Assembly (NCBI GenBank): GCA_964410645.1
Contig: CAYPHV010000009.1
Location: 1-38,672, forward strand
Direction of reading: 5' to 3'
From: JALTBU01 sp964410645
Lineage (GTDB): Bacteria > Campylobacterota > Campylobacteria > Campylobacterales > Nautiliaceae
Length of the DNA stretch: 38,672 nt
The translations under genes and the position numbers were made by a program. Positions 24,354 through 33,120 of the stretch are shown in pieces. The notes under the pieces were generated by a model, which worked only from the letters and a program-made list of their open reading frames with translations, had not been told where the DNA came from and ran no database searches. Position 1 is the stretch's first letter. Each line of letters starts with the position of its first letter.

Positions 24354-25681
24354 ATGAAACATATATTTAGAGAGTATGATATAAGAGGGATTTTTGAAAA
24401 GGATTTGAATGAAGAGGTTGTTAAAAAAATAGGATTTTTTTTAGGAAAAAGAATTGATAGTGATTATGTGTTTGTAAGTTTTGACGCCAGAACCCATTCC
24501 CCCATGCTTCATAACTGGCTTGTAAGCGGATTGAATGCTGCAGGTAAAAAAGTAATTAGTGGTGGTATGCTTCCTACAGGTGCGAATTATTTTGCAAATT
24601 TCAGACCGTTATGCGTAAATAAAATAGGGAGTGTGGAAATAGGGGGGAGTATTCAAATTACAGGTTCACACAATCCTCCTGAATATAACGGATTTAAAAT
24701 TACTATCAATAAAGCTCCGTTTTTTGGAAAAGAAATATATGCATTGGGCAGGGAAATTATAAACAGTGACATTAAAATAGAAAATAATGAAAAAGTTATT
24801 GAATATGATTTAAAAAAAGANNNNNNNNNNNNNNNNNNNNNNNNNNNNNNNNNNNNNNNNNNNNNNNNNNNNNNNNNNNNNNNNNNNNNNNNNNNNNNNN
24901 NNNNNNNNNNNNNNNNNNNNATATTTTATTTGAAGAACCTGACGGAACATTTCCAAATCACCACCCTGATCCGAGTGTTGAAGAAAATCTTGCATTGGTC
25001 AAAAATGAATTAAAAAAAAGAAATTTTGCTTTTGCATATGACGGAGATGCCGATAGAATTGCATTTTTGGATAAAAAATATAACTATAAAGGTGATGTTT
25101 TGGCATATTTTTTTGCAAAAAATATGAAAAATCCGTGTGTTATCAGCGAAGTCAAAGCGACTCAGGTTATGTATGATGAAATTAATAAGATAGGGACGGC
25201 AATAATGTATAAAACAGGGCACAGTAATTTAAAAACTATGCTTAAAAAGAAAAATTGCGATTTGGCAGCAGAAGTAAGTGGGCATATATTTTTTAATGAT
25301 AGATATTTTGGAATCGATGATGCGATTTATGCTACATTCAGAATAATTGAGTTAATAAAAAATGGATTTGATTTTGTCAAGGAGTATGAAAAACTGCCAC
25401 ATGTTTATAATACGGATGAATTAAAAATTAAGACTACAGAAGAAAAAAAATTCAAAATTATTGAGATGCTAAAAAAATATCTGCAAGAAAATAAAGATAA
25501 ATTGGGAATTAAAAATATTATAGATATCGACGGAGTAAGAATTGTTTTTGAAAACGGTTGGGCACTTGTAAGAGCCAGTAATACAACGCCTGTACTTGTT
25601 ACAAGGTTTGAAGCGAAATCTATGTCCTCTCTTGAAGCAATTCAATGTCTTATTAAAAAAATTTTAAATAAGTTTCTTTAA
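24354..25681 (+). CDS. Phosphomannomutase/phosphoglucomutase (interrupted by assembly gap)
   Basis: Alpha-D-phosphohexomutase of the AlgC/ManB type, interconverting hexose-1-phosphate and hexose-6-phosphate for envelope polysaccharide precursors. The start MKHIFREYDIRGIF (ATG 24354 behind AAAGAGAG; ATG 24339 is an alternative) is typical. The phosphoserine loop TGSHNPPEYNGFK has S105. After the gap the reading frame gives LFEEPDGTFPNHHPDPSVEEN, the metal loop DGDADR, the sugar-binding segment AEVSGHIFFNDRYFGIDDA, and the C-terminal phosphate-binding RASNTTP. The 100 N at 24821-24920 put the two halves in different frames, but both halves are intact and align to one gene. About 40-45 residues of domain 2 are missing from the sequence, so this is an assembly artefact, not a pseudogene. 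Confidence 0.9.
24821..24920. other. Assembly gap (100 N)
   Basis: Exactly 100 N, the customary placeholder for a scaffold gap of unknown size. It lies inside the phosphohexomutase gene. The frames on either side (codon phase 24819 on the left, 24923 on the right) require a real length of 2 modulo 3, whereas 100 is 1 modulo 3. Comparison with the AlgC family suggests roughly 120-135 bases. Confidence 0.95.
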
Positions 25682-25711
25682 TATAAATATAAAAGATTTA
25701 TTTAAATAAGA

Positions 25712-25730
25712 TTGATTGACTTTCACTCAA
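25712..25730 (+). promoter_or_regulatory. Putative HspR operator (HAIR-like) at cbpA-hspR
   Basis: TTGATT (25712-25717), seven bases, ACTCAA (25725-25730), a slightly degenerate copy of CTTGAGT-N7-ACTCAAG (11 of 14 positions including flanks). It overlaps the -35 hexamer, a geometry fit for repression, and precedes the operon encoding HspR itself, as expected for autoregulation. Confidence 0.6.
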
Positions 25731-25744
25731 AATTATTATATAAT
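25716..25744 (+). promoter_or_regulatory. Sigma-70 promoter of cbpA-hspR
   Basis: -35 TTGACT (25716-25721), 17-base spacer, -10 TATAAT (25739-25744). The hexamers are identical to those of the ligA operon promoter. The leader to the ATG at 25783 is about 30 bases and contains a strong AAGGAG. Confidence 0.72.
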
Positions 25745-25782
25745 TAAATATCTAAAAATTGGAGTAGTATAAGGAGATAAAA

Positions 25783-26649
25783 ATGAGTAAAAGTTTGTAT
25801 GAAACTTTGGGAGTCAGTGAATCTGCTACTCAAGATGAAATAAAAAAAGCGTATAGAAAACTTGCTAGAAAGTATCATCCTGATATTTGTAAAAAAAAAG
25901 AATGCGAAGAAAAATTTAAAGAAATTAATACAGCTTATGAAATATTAGGTGATGCTAAAAAAAGAAAACAGTATGATACAACAGGTGATAATATGTTTAA
26001 TGGCCAAAATTTTCAGGATTTTTACAGGCAGCATAAAGATGTGGATTTAGAAGATGTTCTTTCATCTATTTTTGGTGGAGGTTTTGGCAAAAGCAGTGGT
26101 TTTAGCAGAAGTAGCGGTTTTGGAGGCTTTGGTTTTGAAGGTTTTGGGGGAAACAGAGGCTTTGCTCCAGAGCTTAATATTCACGCAAGAATTCAAGTGC
26201 CTTTTGAAAGAGCTGTACAAGGAGGCGTTTTTCCTATAAATTATAATGGCGAAACAATAAAAGTTAAAATTCCCGAAGGGATAAAATCAGGGCAAAAATT
26301 AAGAATTAGAGGAAAAGGAAAATCTTTTAAGGGCCAAAGAGGCGATTTGATATTGGAAGTTGAAGTAACTCCTTCGAATACATGGAAAAGACAAGGAAAT
26401 GATTTATATAAAGCAGTAAATGTTTCTTTAAAAAAAATGATATTCGGCGGCAAAATAGGAATAGATACATTTAAAGGCCATATTAATGTCAAAGTACCTA
26501 AAAATTCTAAGTGTTGTCAAAAATTAAGAGTTAAGGGATACGGTGTTAAAAATGGGGATTTATATCTCGAATTCAAACCTGTATTGCCAAAAGTTGAAGA
26601 ATTGGACTCTGATTTAGCAAAAATGATGGAAGATAAACTACCTAATTAA
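25783..26649 (+). CDS. cbpA: DnaJ-family co-chaperone, CbpA type
   Basis: J-domain protein cooperating with DnaK. The J domain (residues 4-68) has the HPD catalytic tripeptide at 32-34. A Gly/Phe/Ser-rich linker (about 93-128) follows, then two beta-sandwich client-binding domains (about 133-275: ARIQVPFERAVQGG, VKIPEGIKSGQKLRIRGKG). There is no CxxCxGxG zinc-finger region, so this is the class II/CbpA type rather than DnaJ proper. The length of 288 residues is normal. Lys/Cys-rich KKKECEEKF replaces the usual loop after HPD. It is followed 11 bases later by hspR, the classical Campylobacterota cbpA-hspR heat-shock operon. Confidence 0.93.
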   Translation: MSKSLYETLGVSESATQDEIKKAYRKLARKYHPDICKKKECEEKFKEINTAYEILGDAKKRKQYDTTGDNMFNGQNFQDFYRQHKDVDLEDVLSSIFGGGFGKSSGFSRSSGFGGFGFEGFGGNRGFAPELNIHARIQVPFERAVQGGVFPINYNGETIKVKIPEGIKSGQKLRIRGKGKSFKGQRGDLILEVEVTPSNTWKRQGNDLYKAVNVSLKKMIFGGKIGIDTFKGHINVKVPKNSKCCQKLRVKGYGVKNGDLYLEFKPVLPKVEELDSDLAKMMEDKLPN

Positions 26650-26660
26650 AGGAGGTAAAA

Positions 26661-27026
26661 ATGTATAGTTATGATGAGCCGGTATATTTAATTAGCGTTG
26701 TAAGTAAAATTTTGAATATTCATCCTCAGACGCTCAGACAATATGAAAGAGAAGGACTTATTAAACCGAGCAGAACAGAGGGAAGAATGAGACTTTATTC
26801 TCAAAGAGATATTGATAAATTGAAGTTGATACTTTCACTGGTAAGGGAACTCGGTGTAAATTTAGCAGGTGTGGAAATAATTTTGCAGTTAAAAGGTGAG
26901 CTGGAAAATTTGCAAAAAGAAATAGATAATGTTAGAAAACAACAGGGACAAATTCCTAGAAACAGAAGTATAGTAATAAAAAAACAAAATTTTCAATTAG
27001 TATTGGTGCCCGAAGATTTAGAATAA
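26661..27026 (+). CDS. hspR: Heat-shock transcriptional repressor HspR (MerR family)
   Basis: MerR-type winged-helix regulator. Helix-turn-helix YLISVVSKILNIHPQTLRQYE (9-29, span given), wing region REGLIKPSRTEGRMRLYSQRDID, and a C-terminal dimerisation coiled coil (LKGELENLQKEIDNVRKQ). This matches HspR, which represses chaperone operons through the HAIR inverted repeat with DnaK or CbpA as co-regulator. The length of 121 residues is typical. Strong AAAGGAGG ribosome site. Two HAIR-like sites are visible in the window: at its own promoter and at ligA-clpS-clpA-aat. The 3' end overlaps the convergent AsmA-like gene by 9 bases. Confidence 0.93.
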   Translation: MYSYDEPVYLISVVSKILNIHPQTLRQYEREGLIKPSRTEGRMRLYSQRDIDKLKLILSLVRELGVNLAGVEIILQLKGELENLQKEIDNVRKQQGQIPRNRSIVIKKQNFQLVLVPEDLE

Positions 27027-29903
27027 ATTAAAAGGCAGTGTTAATACTCTTTTAAATAAATTAAAAGGTGTTTCCAAACCGACCCCTAAGTCTTTGTCTA
27101 CTTTTGGATTGTCTATATTTCCATGAACTAAAATATTTATATGCAAATATCCGTCTTTTCCAAAAAATAGATAGCTTATTGCCTTTCCGATAACAGGTAT
27201 TTTTTTGAATTTAAATTTTATAGCTAAATTTAACTTTAATTTTATTAAATTTTTATTTAAATTAATAAAACCTTTGCCGCTAAAATTTATATTTGTACCT
27301 ATAATTTTAATTTGTTTGAAATAAATGATTTTTTTGTAAAAAAGATAATCTATAAAGCTGTTTTTTATTTTATATCCTTTTGCAGAAAATCCCGGGGAAT
27401 GCAATGTGATTAAGGCCGGAAGGGTATTTACAAAAGCAATTATATTGTTTAATAGTTTTAAATTTTTTACTGTTGCGGAATTAACATATATTTTTCCTGT
27501 ATAAAAATTGTCGGGGGATTTTACCAATAAAAAGTCTAAGTCTATTTTACGGAAATTGTTAAAAAAATTAAGAAGTGGAATTAATTCTTTTTTTCTGTAA
27601 TGTTTTCCCTGTATCAATAAATAATTGTTTTTTGTATAGCCTTTTAATATGCTTTTGTTATATTTTGCACTAAAATTTATTTCTTTATTATATTGAAAAG
27701 TTGCTGTATTGGCTATAAACTTATGATTTTTATAAAGAAAATTTGTATTTTTTGCTTGAATAACAGCATTAAAATGGCTATCTTTGTTTGAAGAAATTCT
27801 TGAAATTAATTTATTAATACTATCAATTGTATTTATAAGCCCTGGTATACTTATATCGATATTTTTAGCATAGGCCATTAAATTCTCAAGATTTTTTATT
27901 TCTACATTTCCATATTGTGTATTTATTTTTATATTATTTTTATTTATTGATATTTCTCCTTTTATGTGCTTCGTGTTTTTTTGATTTAAAATAACAGGAT
28001 AATTTAAAAAAGCATTTACAAAAATATCTAATCTGTTGTTTACTATTTTAATAATTGCTTCTCCATTATTAAATATTTCGTTAAAAACAGAATAGTGTAA
28101 AATATTTTTTAGATTGTAAAAATAAATTGTTTGATTATTCAAATTTATAAAAATAGAACTATTTAGTAAAAATAAATAATTTTTTACTAAATTTATTGCT
28201 ATTTTTTCATGAAAATTTTTTATATTTAAATATTTGTATATATTGAGTTTTTTAATGTATAAAAATGAATTTATATATTTTTTGGGAATATTTACACTGA
28301 TGTTGCCGTCTGCTTTTATATTTAAATATTTATACGGAAAAGTAAAATTATCAATGGAAATATCTGATTTATTTAAATCCCCTTTTATTTTTAGATTATT
28401 GTAAAAGACAGGTGTTGGAATATTGTTTATAATAAAAATACTTTTTAATGAATTTAAAGAATAATTTATATTGAATTTTTTTATATTTGTTTTGTCTGCT
28501 TTGAGCGTTATATTCAGCTCATTCGTGCCGGAATGCTGAGTAACCGGAATGTTAATATGAAAATAATTTAATATTTCTTTTAAATTTTTATCAAATAATA
28601 CTGAGGTATGAGTGCTGAACACAAAATCTTTGGAAAAAGAAAAAAGATTATTATTTAATACTATATTATTTAATATTATTTTTTTTGATTTGGCTTTTTT
28701 TTCTTTTATATTTATTTGAGGCGAGAATACATATGTATCAAACTTAAGTATTTTTCCAATAATATTTGAAATGAGGATTTTTTTTTCATTTCCTTTTATT
28801 GATTTGGTATTCAAATTAAAATATTTTCCTTTTATATTGTTATTGCTTGAATAGTAAATATAGTTTTTTCTTTTATAAACTGTTAATTCTTTAGAAATCA
28901 TACTGATATCGTTTTTTAACTTTATATTTATTGTGTGTAAAAATAAATTTTTATTTTCTAGATTATAGTTTATTGACAGTTTTTTTGAATTCAGTAAATA
29001 TTTTTGATATTTAAAATTGTCTTTTTTTGACTGCAGCATAATATATTTGTTATTAAAAGAATAAAATAGGTTATATTCGTCCAGATTGATATTATAGCGG
29101 TTAAATTTTATATGTCCTTTTTTTGCAAATGCATATATATTTTTATTGTCGATATTAATTATATTGTCCGCTGATATGATGTGGAAAATATTATTGTATA
29201 AAACAATACTGTCACATTTTAGATTGTCAGTAAATTTATTGTTATTTATATAAAATTTTCCTTTGCCTGTGCAATTTTGTAAATTTAGTTTATAATTATT
29301 GTATGATAAATTCAGTTTTTTAAAATACAAAGAATGGTAAACTATTGAATTAGTTGCTTTAAGAGCCAAATAAATAATGCTTTTTTTATATTTCAGTTTT
29401 ATGTTTATAAACACATATTTCTTATTATAATAAGTATTTACGGCTACATTATTAAAGGTATATTGTTTATATTGAATTTTTTTTAATTTAGTATAAGTAT
29501 TGTTTAATTTGGTATAAAAAGTTCCTATTGCATAAATGTCATTGGAAAATACGTATATTTTATTATTTTTCAGACTGATTTTTTTAGCTATTAAATATTT
29601 GTTAAATTTCAAATTATTTAAATCTATTTCTTGAAAAAATGGTAATATTTTAGAAATTAAAAAAAATTCTTTATGCAGATTAAAAGCGGTTTTATTATAT
29701 GTTTTTGATGATATAATATTAATGCCGTTAGCTTTTAAAATTAATTTATTATTTATTCTTAAGAATAAGCGGTTTATTTTTAAATCTGGGATTTTAATAT
29801 TATATATATAAATTCCTTTAAAAAGGGATATAAAAATTATGAATAAAAAATATATACTTACAAAAATAATGGCTTTTATAGAAGTTTTAGCGGTTTTTAT
29901 CAT
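27018..29903 (-). CDS. Large AsmA-like/YhdP-type envelope protein
   Basis: A 961-residue protein with a single N-terminal membrane anchor (about 11-33) followed by a very long periplasmic region rich in Lys, Asn, Ile and Tyr with alternating beta-strand pattern. The C-terminal 120 residues (FSAKGYKIKNSFIDY ... ISYLFFGKDGYLHINILVHGNIDNPKV) match the AsmA-like C-terminal domain found in YhdP/TamB-type bridge proteins. These form beta-taco grooves thought to move phospholipid to the outer membrane. It ends with a repeated PFNLF motif. The ATG 29903 has an excellent AAGGAT site, and its first 65 bases lie over the 5' end of mltG on the other strand. Lipid transport is inferred from the superfamily, not shown here. 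Confidence 0.78.
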   Translation of the reverse strand: MIKTAKTSIKAIIFVSIYFLFIIFISLFKGIYIYNIKIPDLKINRLFLRINNKLILKANGINIISSKTYNKTAFNLHKEFFLISKILPFFQEIDLNNLKFNKYLIAKKISLKNNKIYVFSNDIYAIGTFYTKLNNTYTKLKKIQYKQYTFNNVAVNTYYNKKYVFINIKLKYKKSIIYLALKATNSIVYHSLYFKKLNLSYNNYKLNLQNCTGKGKFYINNNKFTDNLKCDSIVLYNNIFHIISADNIINIDNKNIYAFAKKGHIKFNRYNINLDEYNLFYSFNNKYIMLQSKKDNFKYQKYLLNSKKLSINYNLENKNLFLHTINIKLKNDISMISKELTVYKRKNYIYYSSNNNIKGKYFNLNTKSIKGNEKKILISNIIGKILKFDTYVFSPQINIKEKKAKSKKIILNNIVLNNNLFSFSKDFVFSTHTSVLFDKNLKEILNYFHINIPVTQHSGTNELNITLKADKTNIKKFNINYSLNSLKSIFIINNIPTPVFYNNLKIKGDLNKSDISIDNFTFPYKYLNIKADGNISVNIPKKYINSFLYIKKLNIYKYLNIKNFHEKIAINLVKNYLFLLNSSIFINLNNQTIYFYNLKNILHYSVFNEIFNNGEAIIKIVNNRLDIFVNAFLNYPVILNQKNTKHIKGEISINKNNIKINTQYGNVEIKNLENLMAYAKNIDISIPGLINTIDSINKLISRISSNKDSHFNAVIQAKNTNFLYKNHKFIANTATFQYNKEINFSAKYNKSILKGYTKNNYLLIQGKHYRKKELIPLLNFFNNFRKIDLDFLLVKSPDNFYTGKIYVNSATVKNLKLLNNIIAFVNTLPALITLHSPGFSAKGYKIKNSFIDYLFYKKIIYFKQIKIIGTNINFSGKGFINLNKNLIKLKLNLAIKFKFKKIPVIGKAISYLFFGKDGYLHINILVHGNIDNPKVDKDLGVGLETPFNLFKRVLTLPFNLF

Positions 29904-30768
29904 TTTTATCCTTTTTTATTTAACAAGAGAAATAGATACAAAAAGGGTTGTATATATTCCAAAAGGCAATACTAATTATACAATAAAAACCCTTCAAAAT
30001 TCAGGAGAGGATATATGTCAATTTGACAGATTTTTTATTCTGCTTATAGGATATCCTCAGGCGGGGTGGGTGGATTTAAAAACGAATAAAATGAGTAAGC
30101 TGGATTTTTTATACAGACTTACCCATAATAAAGCCGCATTGGAAAATATCATAATTATACCGGGGGAGACAGATTATTTTATTTATAAACAGATAGAAAA
30201 AAAATTAAAAATAAGAAATTTTTATTGTAATATTGATGAAGGATTTTTAAAACCCGATACGTATAAACTTCCAATAGGTATGAGAAGAGAGGATGTATGC
30301 AAGTATTTATATGACAAGTCGCTTGTTTGGCACAAAAATTTGGCTCAAAAAATATTTGGTGTTTGGAATTATAAAAATTATAAAAAATATTTGATTGTCG
30401 CATCCATTGTTCAAAAAGAAGCTGCCAATAAAAATGAAATGAAATATATTTCTGCTGTTGTCTGGAACAGATTAAGAAAACATATGAAGCTAGAAATGGA
30501 TGGAACGCTAAATTACGGCAAAAATTCTCATATTAAAATAACGCCTGATATGATTAGGCATAATAAAAGTTTTTATAATACCTATTTGTATTATGGACTT
30601 CCTAAAAATCCTGTGTGTTCGGTTAGTAAAAATGCAATTATTGCAGCAATATTTCCTGCAAAAGTAAAATATTTATATTTTGTAAAATGCGGCAGGCATA
30701 CTGTTTTTTCTTTTTCTTACAAAAGCCATTTAAAAAACATTAAAAGATGTAAAAAAAAGAGTATATAA
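29839..30768 (+). CDS. mltG: Endolytic transglycosylase MltG
   Basis: Inner-membrane lytic transglycosylase that cuts nascent glycan strands and sets their length. An N-terminal anchor (about 11-28, AFIEVLAVFIIFILFYL) precedes a LysM-like segment. The catalytic YceG domain carries E194 in ASIVQKEAANKNEM, then AVVWNRL and the MDGTLNYG and YGLPKNPVCSVSKNAIIAA signatures. The length of 309 residues is at the short end (E. coli 340). ATG 29839 has AGGG 11 bases upstream. ATG 29869 would start inside the anchor and has no ribosome site, so 29839 is kept. The gene begins inside the oppositely oriented AsmA-like gene. Confidence 0.92.
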   Translation: MNKKYILTKIMAFIEVLAVFIIFILFYLTREIDTKRVVYIPKGNTNYTIKTLQNSGEDICQFDRFFILLIGYPQAGWVDLKTNKMSKLDFLYRLTHNKAALENIIIIPGETDYFIYKQIEKKLKIRNFYCNIDEGFLKPDTYKLPIGMRREDVCKYLYDKSLVWHKNLAQKIFGVWNYKNYKKYLIVASIVQKEAANKNEMKYISAVVWNRLRKHMKLEMDGTLNYGKNSHIKITPDMIRHNKSFYNTYLYYGLPKNPVCSVSKNAIIAAIFPAKVKYLYFVKCGRHTVFSFSYKSHLKNIKRCKKKSI

Positions 30769-30789
30769 AAAATAAATACTATTATAATA

Positions 30790-30836
30790 GTTACTTAATG
30801 TAACAAAAACTTTTCTTGTTTTTATAAAAATGTTAC
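30790..30836. promoter_or_regulatory. GTTAC/GTAAC inverted repeats in front of icd (possible operator)
   Basis: GTTAC (30790-30794), five bases, GTAAC (30800-30804), and a further GTTAC (30832-30836) just upstream of a TAAAAT -10 (30855-30860). The first two form a 15-base dyad; the second and third could also pair around a smaller AAAAAC/GTTTTT hairpin (30805-30810 with 30818-30823). The position, in the 114-base gap before the TCA-cycle operon, fits a regulator site or a terminator of mltG. No known regulator is matched. Confidence 0.35.
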
Positions 30837-30882
30837 TTTTTGTATAAAAGCTGATAAAATTTAAGAAAAAAAAGGAGAATGT

Positions 30883-33099
30883 ATGAAGCCAGAAATTATA
30901 TGGACCAAAGTAGATGAGGCTCCATATCTTGCTACATTTAGTTTATTGCCGATTGTAGAAGCTTTTACAAAAGATGCCAGCATCAATATAAAACTTAAAA
31001 ATATTTCATTGGCAGGAAGAATCATTGTCGAATTTAGCGATATGCTACCTGAAAATTTGAAAGAATCAAATGATCTTGCCTATTTGGAAGAGCTTGTAAA
31101 CAAAGCAAAAGCAAATGTTATAAAACTTCCTAATATTTCGGCTTCGGTGCTTCAGCTAAAAAATGCTGTTAAAGAGCTTCAGCAGGAAGGATATCCGCTT
31201 CCTGATTATCCGGAAGAGCCTAAAAATGCGCAGGAAGAAAAAATAAAACTTAAATATGCAAAATGTATCGGAAGTGATGTCAATCCTGTTTTAAGACAGG
31301 GAAATGCAGACAGAAGACTTGCGAAACCTGTTAAAGATTATGCAAAGGCGCATCCTCATAAAATGAAAGAAACAAAAGGTTCCAAAACATTTGTTGATCA
31401 TATGCTTGAAAATGATTTTTATCAAAATGAGCAAAGTTTTGTTTCTCCTAAAAATCAGACAGTAACTTTTGTATTTGAAGATTATGACGGGAATAGAGAA
31501 ATTTTAAAAGAACTTCCTCTGGAAAAAAATGAAATTTTGAGCGCATCTTTTATGAATAGAAAATCACTTAGAAATTTTTATCAAAAAGTATTAAATGAAG
31601 CTAAAGAAAAAAATATTTTATTCAGTCTTCATCTTAAAGCTACAATGATGAAAGTTAGTGATCCCGTGATGTTCGGAGACGCTATCAGGGTTTATTATAA
31701 AGATCTTTTTGAAAAATTTGGGGGAGCTCTTGAAAAAATAGGATTTAATCCCAATAACGGACTCAGTGATTTGGAAATAAAACTGAATAAACTTTCTGAA
31801 AATGAACAAAAAGCCATTAAAAAAGCATTAAAAGAAATTTATGCTAAAAATGCAAAACTTTATATGGTTGATTCTGATAAAGGTGTTACAAATCTTCACA
31901 AACCAAATGATGTTATTATAGATGCGTCAATTCCTGCAATAATTAAAAACGGTCTTAAAGGATGGGGGCCTGATGGCAAAGCTGAAGATTGTGTTATAAC
32001 TATTCCTGACAAATCATACGCAACAATGTATAAAGAAGTTGTAGATGATTTGGCTAAAAACGGACAGTTTGACCCTACAAAAGTTGGAACTGTTCAAAAC
32101 GTAGGTCTTATGGCAAGAAAAGCTGAAGAATACGGAAGCCATGACAAAACGTTTTTTCCGCCTAAAGACGGATATATTAAAATAGTGGATGAAAACGGAA
32201 ACAGTGTAATGTGTCATGAAGTTGAAGCTGGTGATATTTACAGAGGCTGTCAGGTGAAAGATGACGCTGCAAAAGACTGGATTAAACTTGCCGTAACCAG
32301 AGCAAAAGAAAGCGGATATCCGATTGTATTCTGGCTTGACAGCAACAGGGCTCACGATGCCAATATGATTAAAAAAGTAATGGAAGAACTTCCAAAATAT
32401 GATTTGGAAAATATTGAATATTGTCTTATGGCTCCGGAATTGGCTATGAAATATACTCTTAAAAGATTTAGAGCGGGGGAAAATACAATTTCTGTAACAG
32501 GTAATATTGTAAGGGATTTTTTAACAGACTTGTTTCCAATTATAGAAGTGGGTACAAGTGCAAGAACACTTTCAATAATCCCACTTCTTGCCGGTGGAGG
32601 TCTTTATGAAACAGGTGCAGGCGGAAGTGCTCCCAAACATGCCAGCCAGTTTTTAAAAGAAAATCATTTAAGGTGGGATAGTCTGGGTGAATTTTTAGCT
32701 TTGGCTGAAAGCTTGAAACTTGCTAAAAAGCAAAGCGGAAATGAAAAAATTGGAATTATTGCAGAATCTCTTAATAGGGCGGTTACGAAATATCTGGAAA
32801 ATGATAAGACGCCTAAAAGAAAAGTTGGAGAACTTGACAACAGGGGAAGTCATTATTATTTAGCAAAGTATTGGGCAGAAGAATTGGCAAATTGTGAAGA
32901 TACAGAGCTTGGAGCTAAATTTGCTCCGGTTGTAAAAGAATTAAAAGAAAACGAACAAAAAATTCTTGATGAAATAAAAGCCGGAGAAGGAAAACCTGTC
33001 AACATTAAAGGCTATTATCATCCTGATGAAAGTTTGGTATCTAAATATATGAGGCCGAGTGAAACTCTAAATAAAATTATAGATGCTTTGAGAGCTTAA
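30883..33099 (+). CDS. icd: Isocitrate dehydrogenase, NADP-dependent, monomeric type
   Basis: Monomeric (about 740-residue) isocitrate dehydrogenase converting isocitrate and 2-oxoglutarate/CO2. Length 738 residues. Characteristic segments: NISASVLQLKNAVKELQ.(Q)GYPLPDYPEEP, GSDVNPVLRQGNADRR, VKDYAKAHPHKM, GDAIRVYYKDLFEKFG, PAELAMKYT-like stretch (APELAMKYTLKRF) and ETGAGGSAPKH. In the reductive TCA cycle the enzyme works as a 2-oxoglutarate carboxylase. An ideal AAGGAG site precedes the ATG. It is the first gene of a cluster encoding five TCA-cycle steps in the same direction, with mdh 21 bases downstream. Confidence 0.95.
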   Translation: MKPEIIWTKVDEAPYLATFSLLPIVEAFTKDASINIKLKNISLAGRIIVEFSDMLPENLKESNDLAYLEELVNKAKANVIKLPNISASVLQLKNAVKELQQEGYPLPDYPEEPKNAQEEKIKLKYAKCIGSDVNPVLRQGNADRRLAKPVKDYAKAHPHKMKETKGSKTFVDHMLENDFYQNEQSFVSPKNQTVTFVFEDYDGNREILKELPLEKNEILSASFMNRKSLRNFYQKVLNEAKEKNILFSLHLKATMMKVSDPVMFGDAIRVYYKDLFEKFGGALEKIGFNPNNGLSDLEIKLNKLSENEQKAIKKALKEIYAKNAKLYMVDSDKGVTNLHKPNDVIIDASIPAIIKNGLKGWGPDGKAEDCVITIPDKSYATMYKEVVDDLAKNGQFDPTKVGTVQNVGLMARKAEEYGSHDKTFFPPKDGYIKIVDENGNSVMCHEVEAGDIYRGCQVKDDAAKDWIKLAVTRAKESGYPIVFWLDSNRAHDANMIKKVMEELPKYDLENIEYCLMAPELAMKYTLKRFRAGENTISVTGNIVRDFLTDLFPIIEVGTSARTLSIIPLLAGGGLYETGAGGSAPKHASQFLKENHLRWDSLGEFLALAESLKLAKKQSGNEKIGIIAESLNRAVTKYLENDKTPKRKVGELDNRGSHYYLAKYWAEELANCEDTELGAKFAPVVKELKENEQKILDEIKAGEGKPVNIKGYYHPDESLVSKYMRPSETLNKIIDALRA

Positions 33100-33120
33100 T
33101 GCTTTTTTTAAGGAATAAAT

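Noticed and set aside
24810..24995. Minus-strand ORF spanning the N run
   Set aside because: Consists mostly of undetermined residues and lies opposite the phosphohexomutase coding frame.
27023..27068. Direct repeat AATAAATTAAAAGG
   Set aside because: Explained by the repeated PFNLF codons at the C terminus of the AsmA-like protein; not a mobile-element or attachment-site signature.
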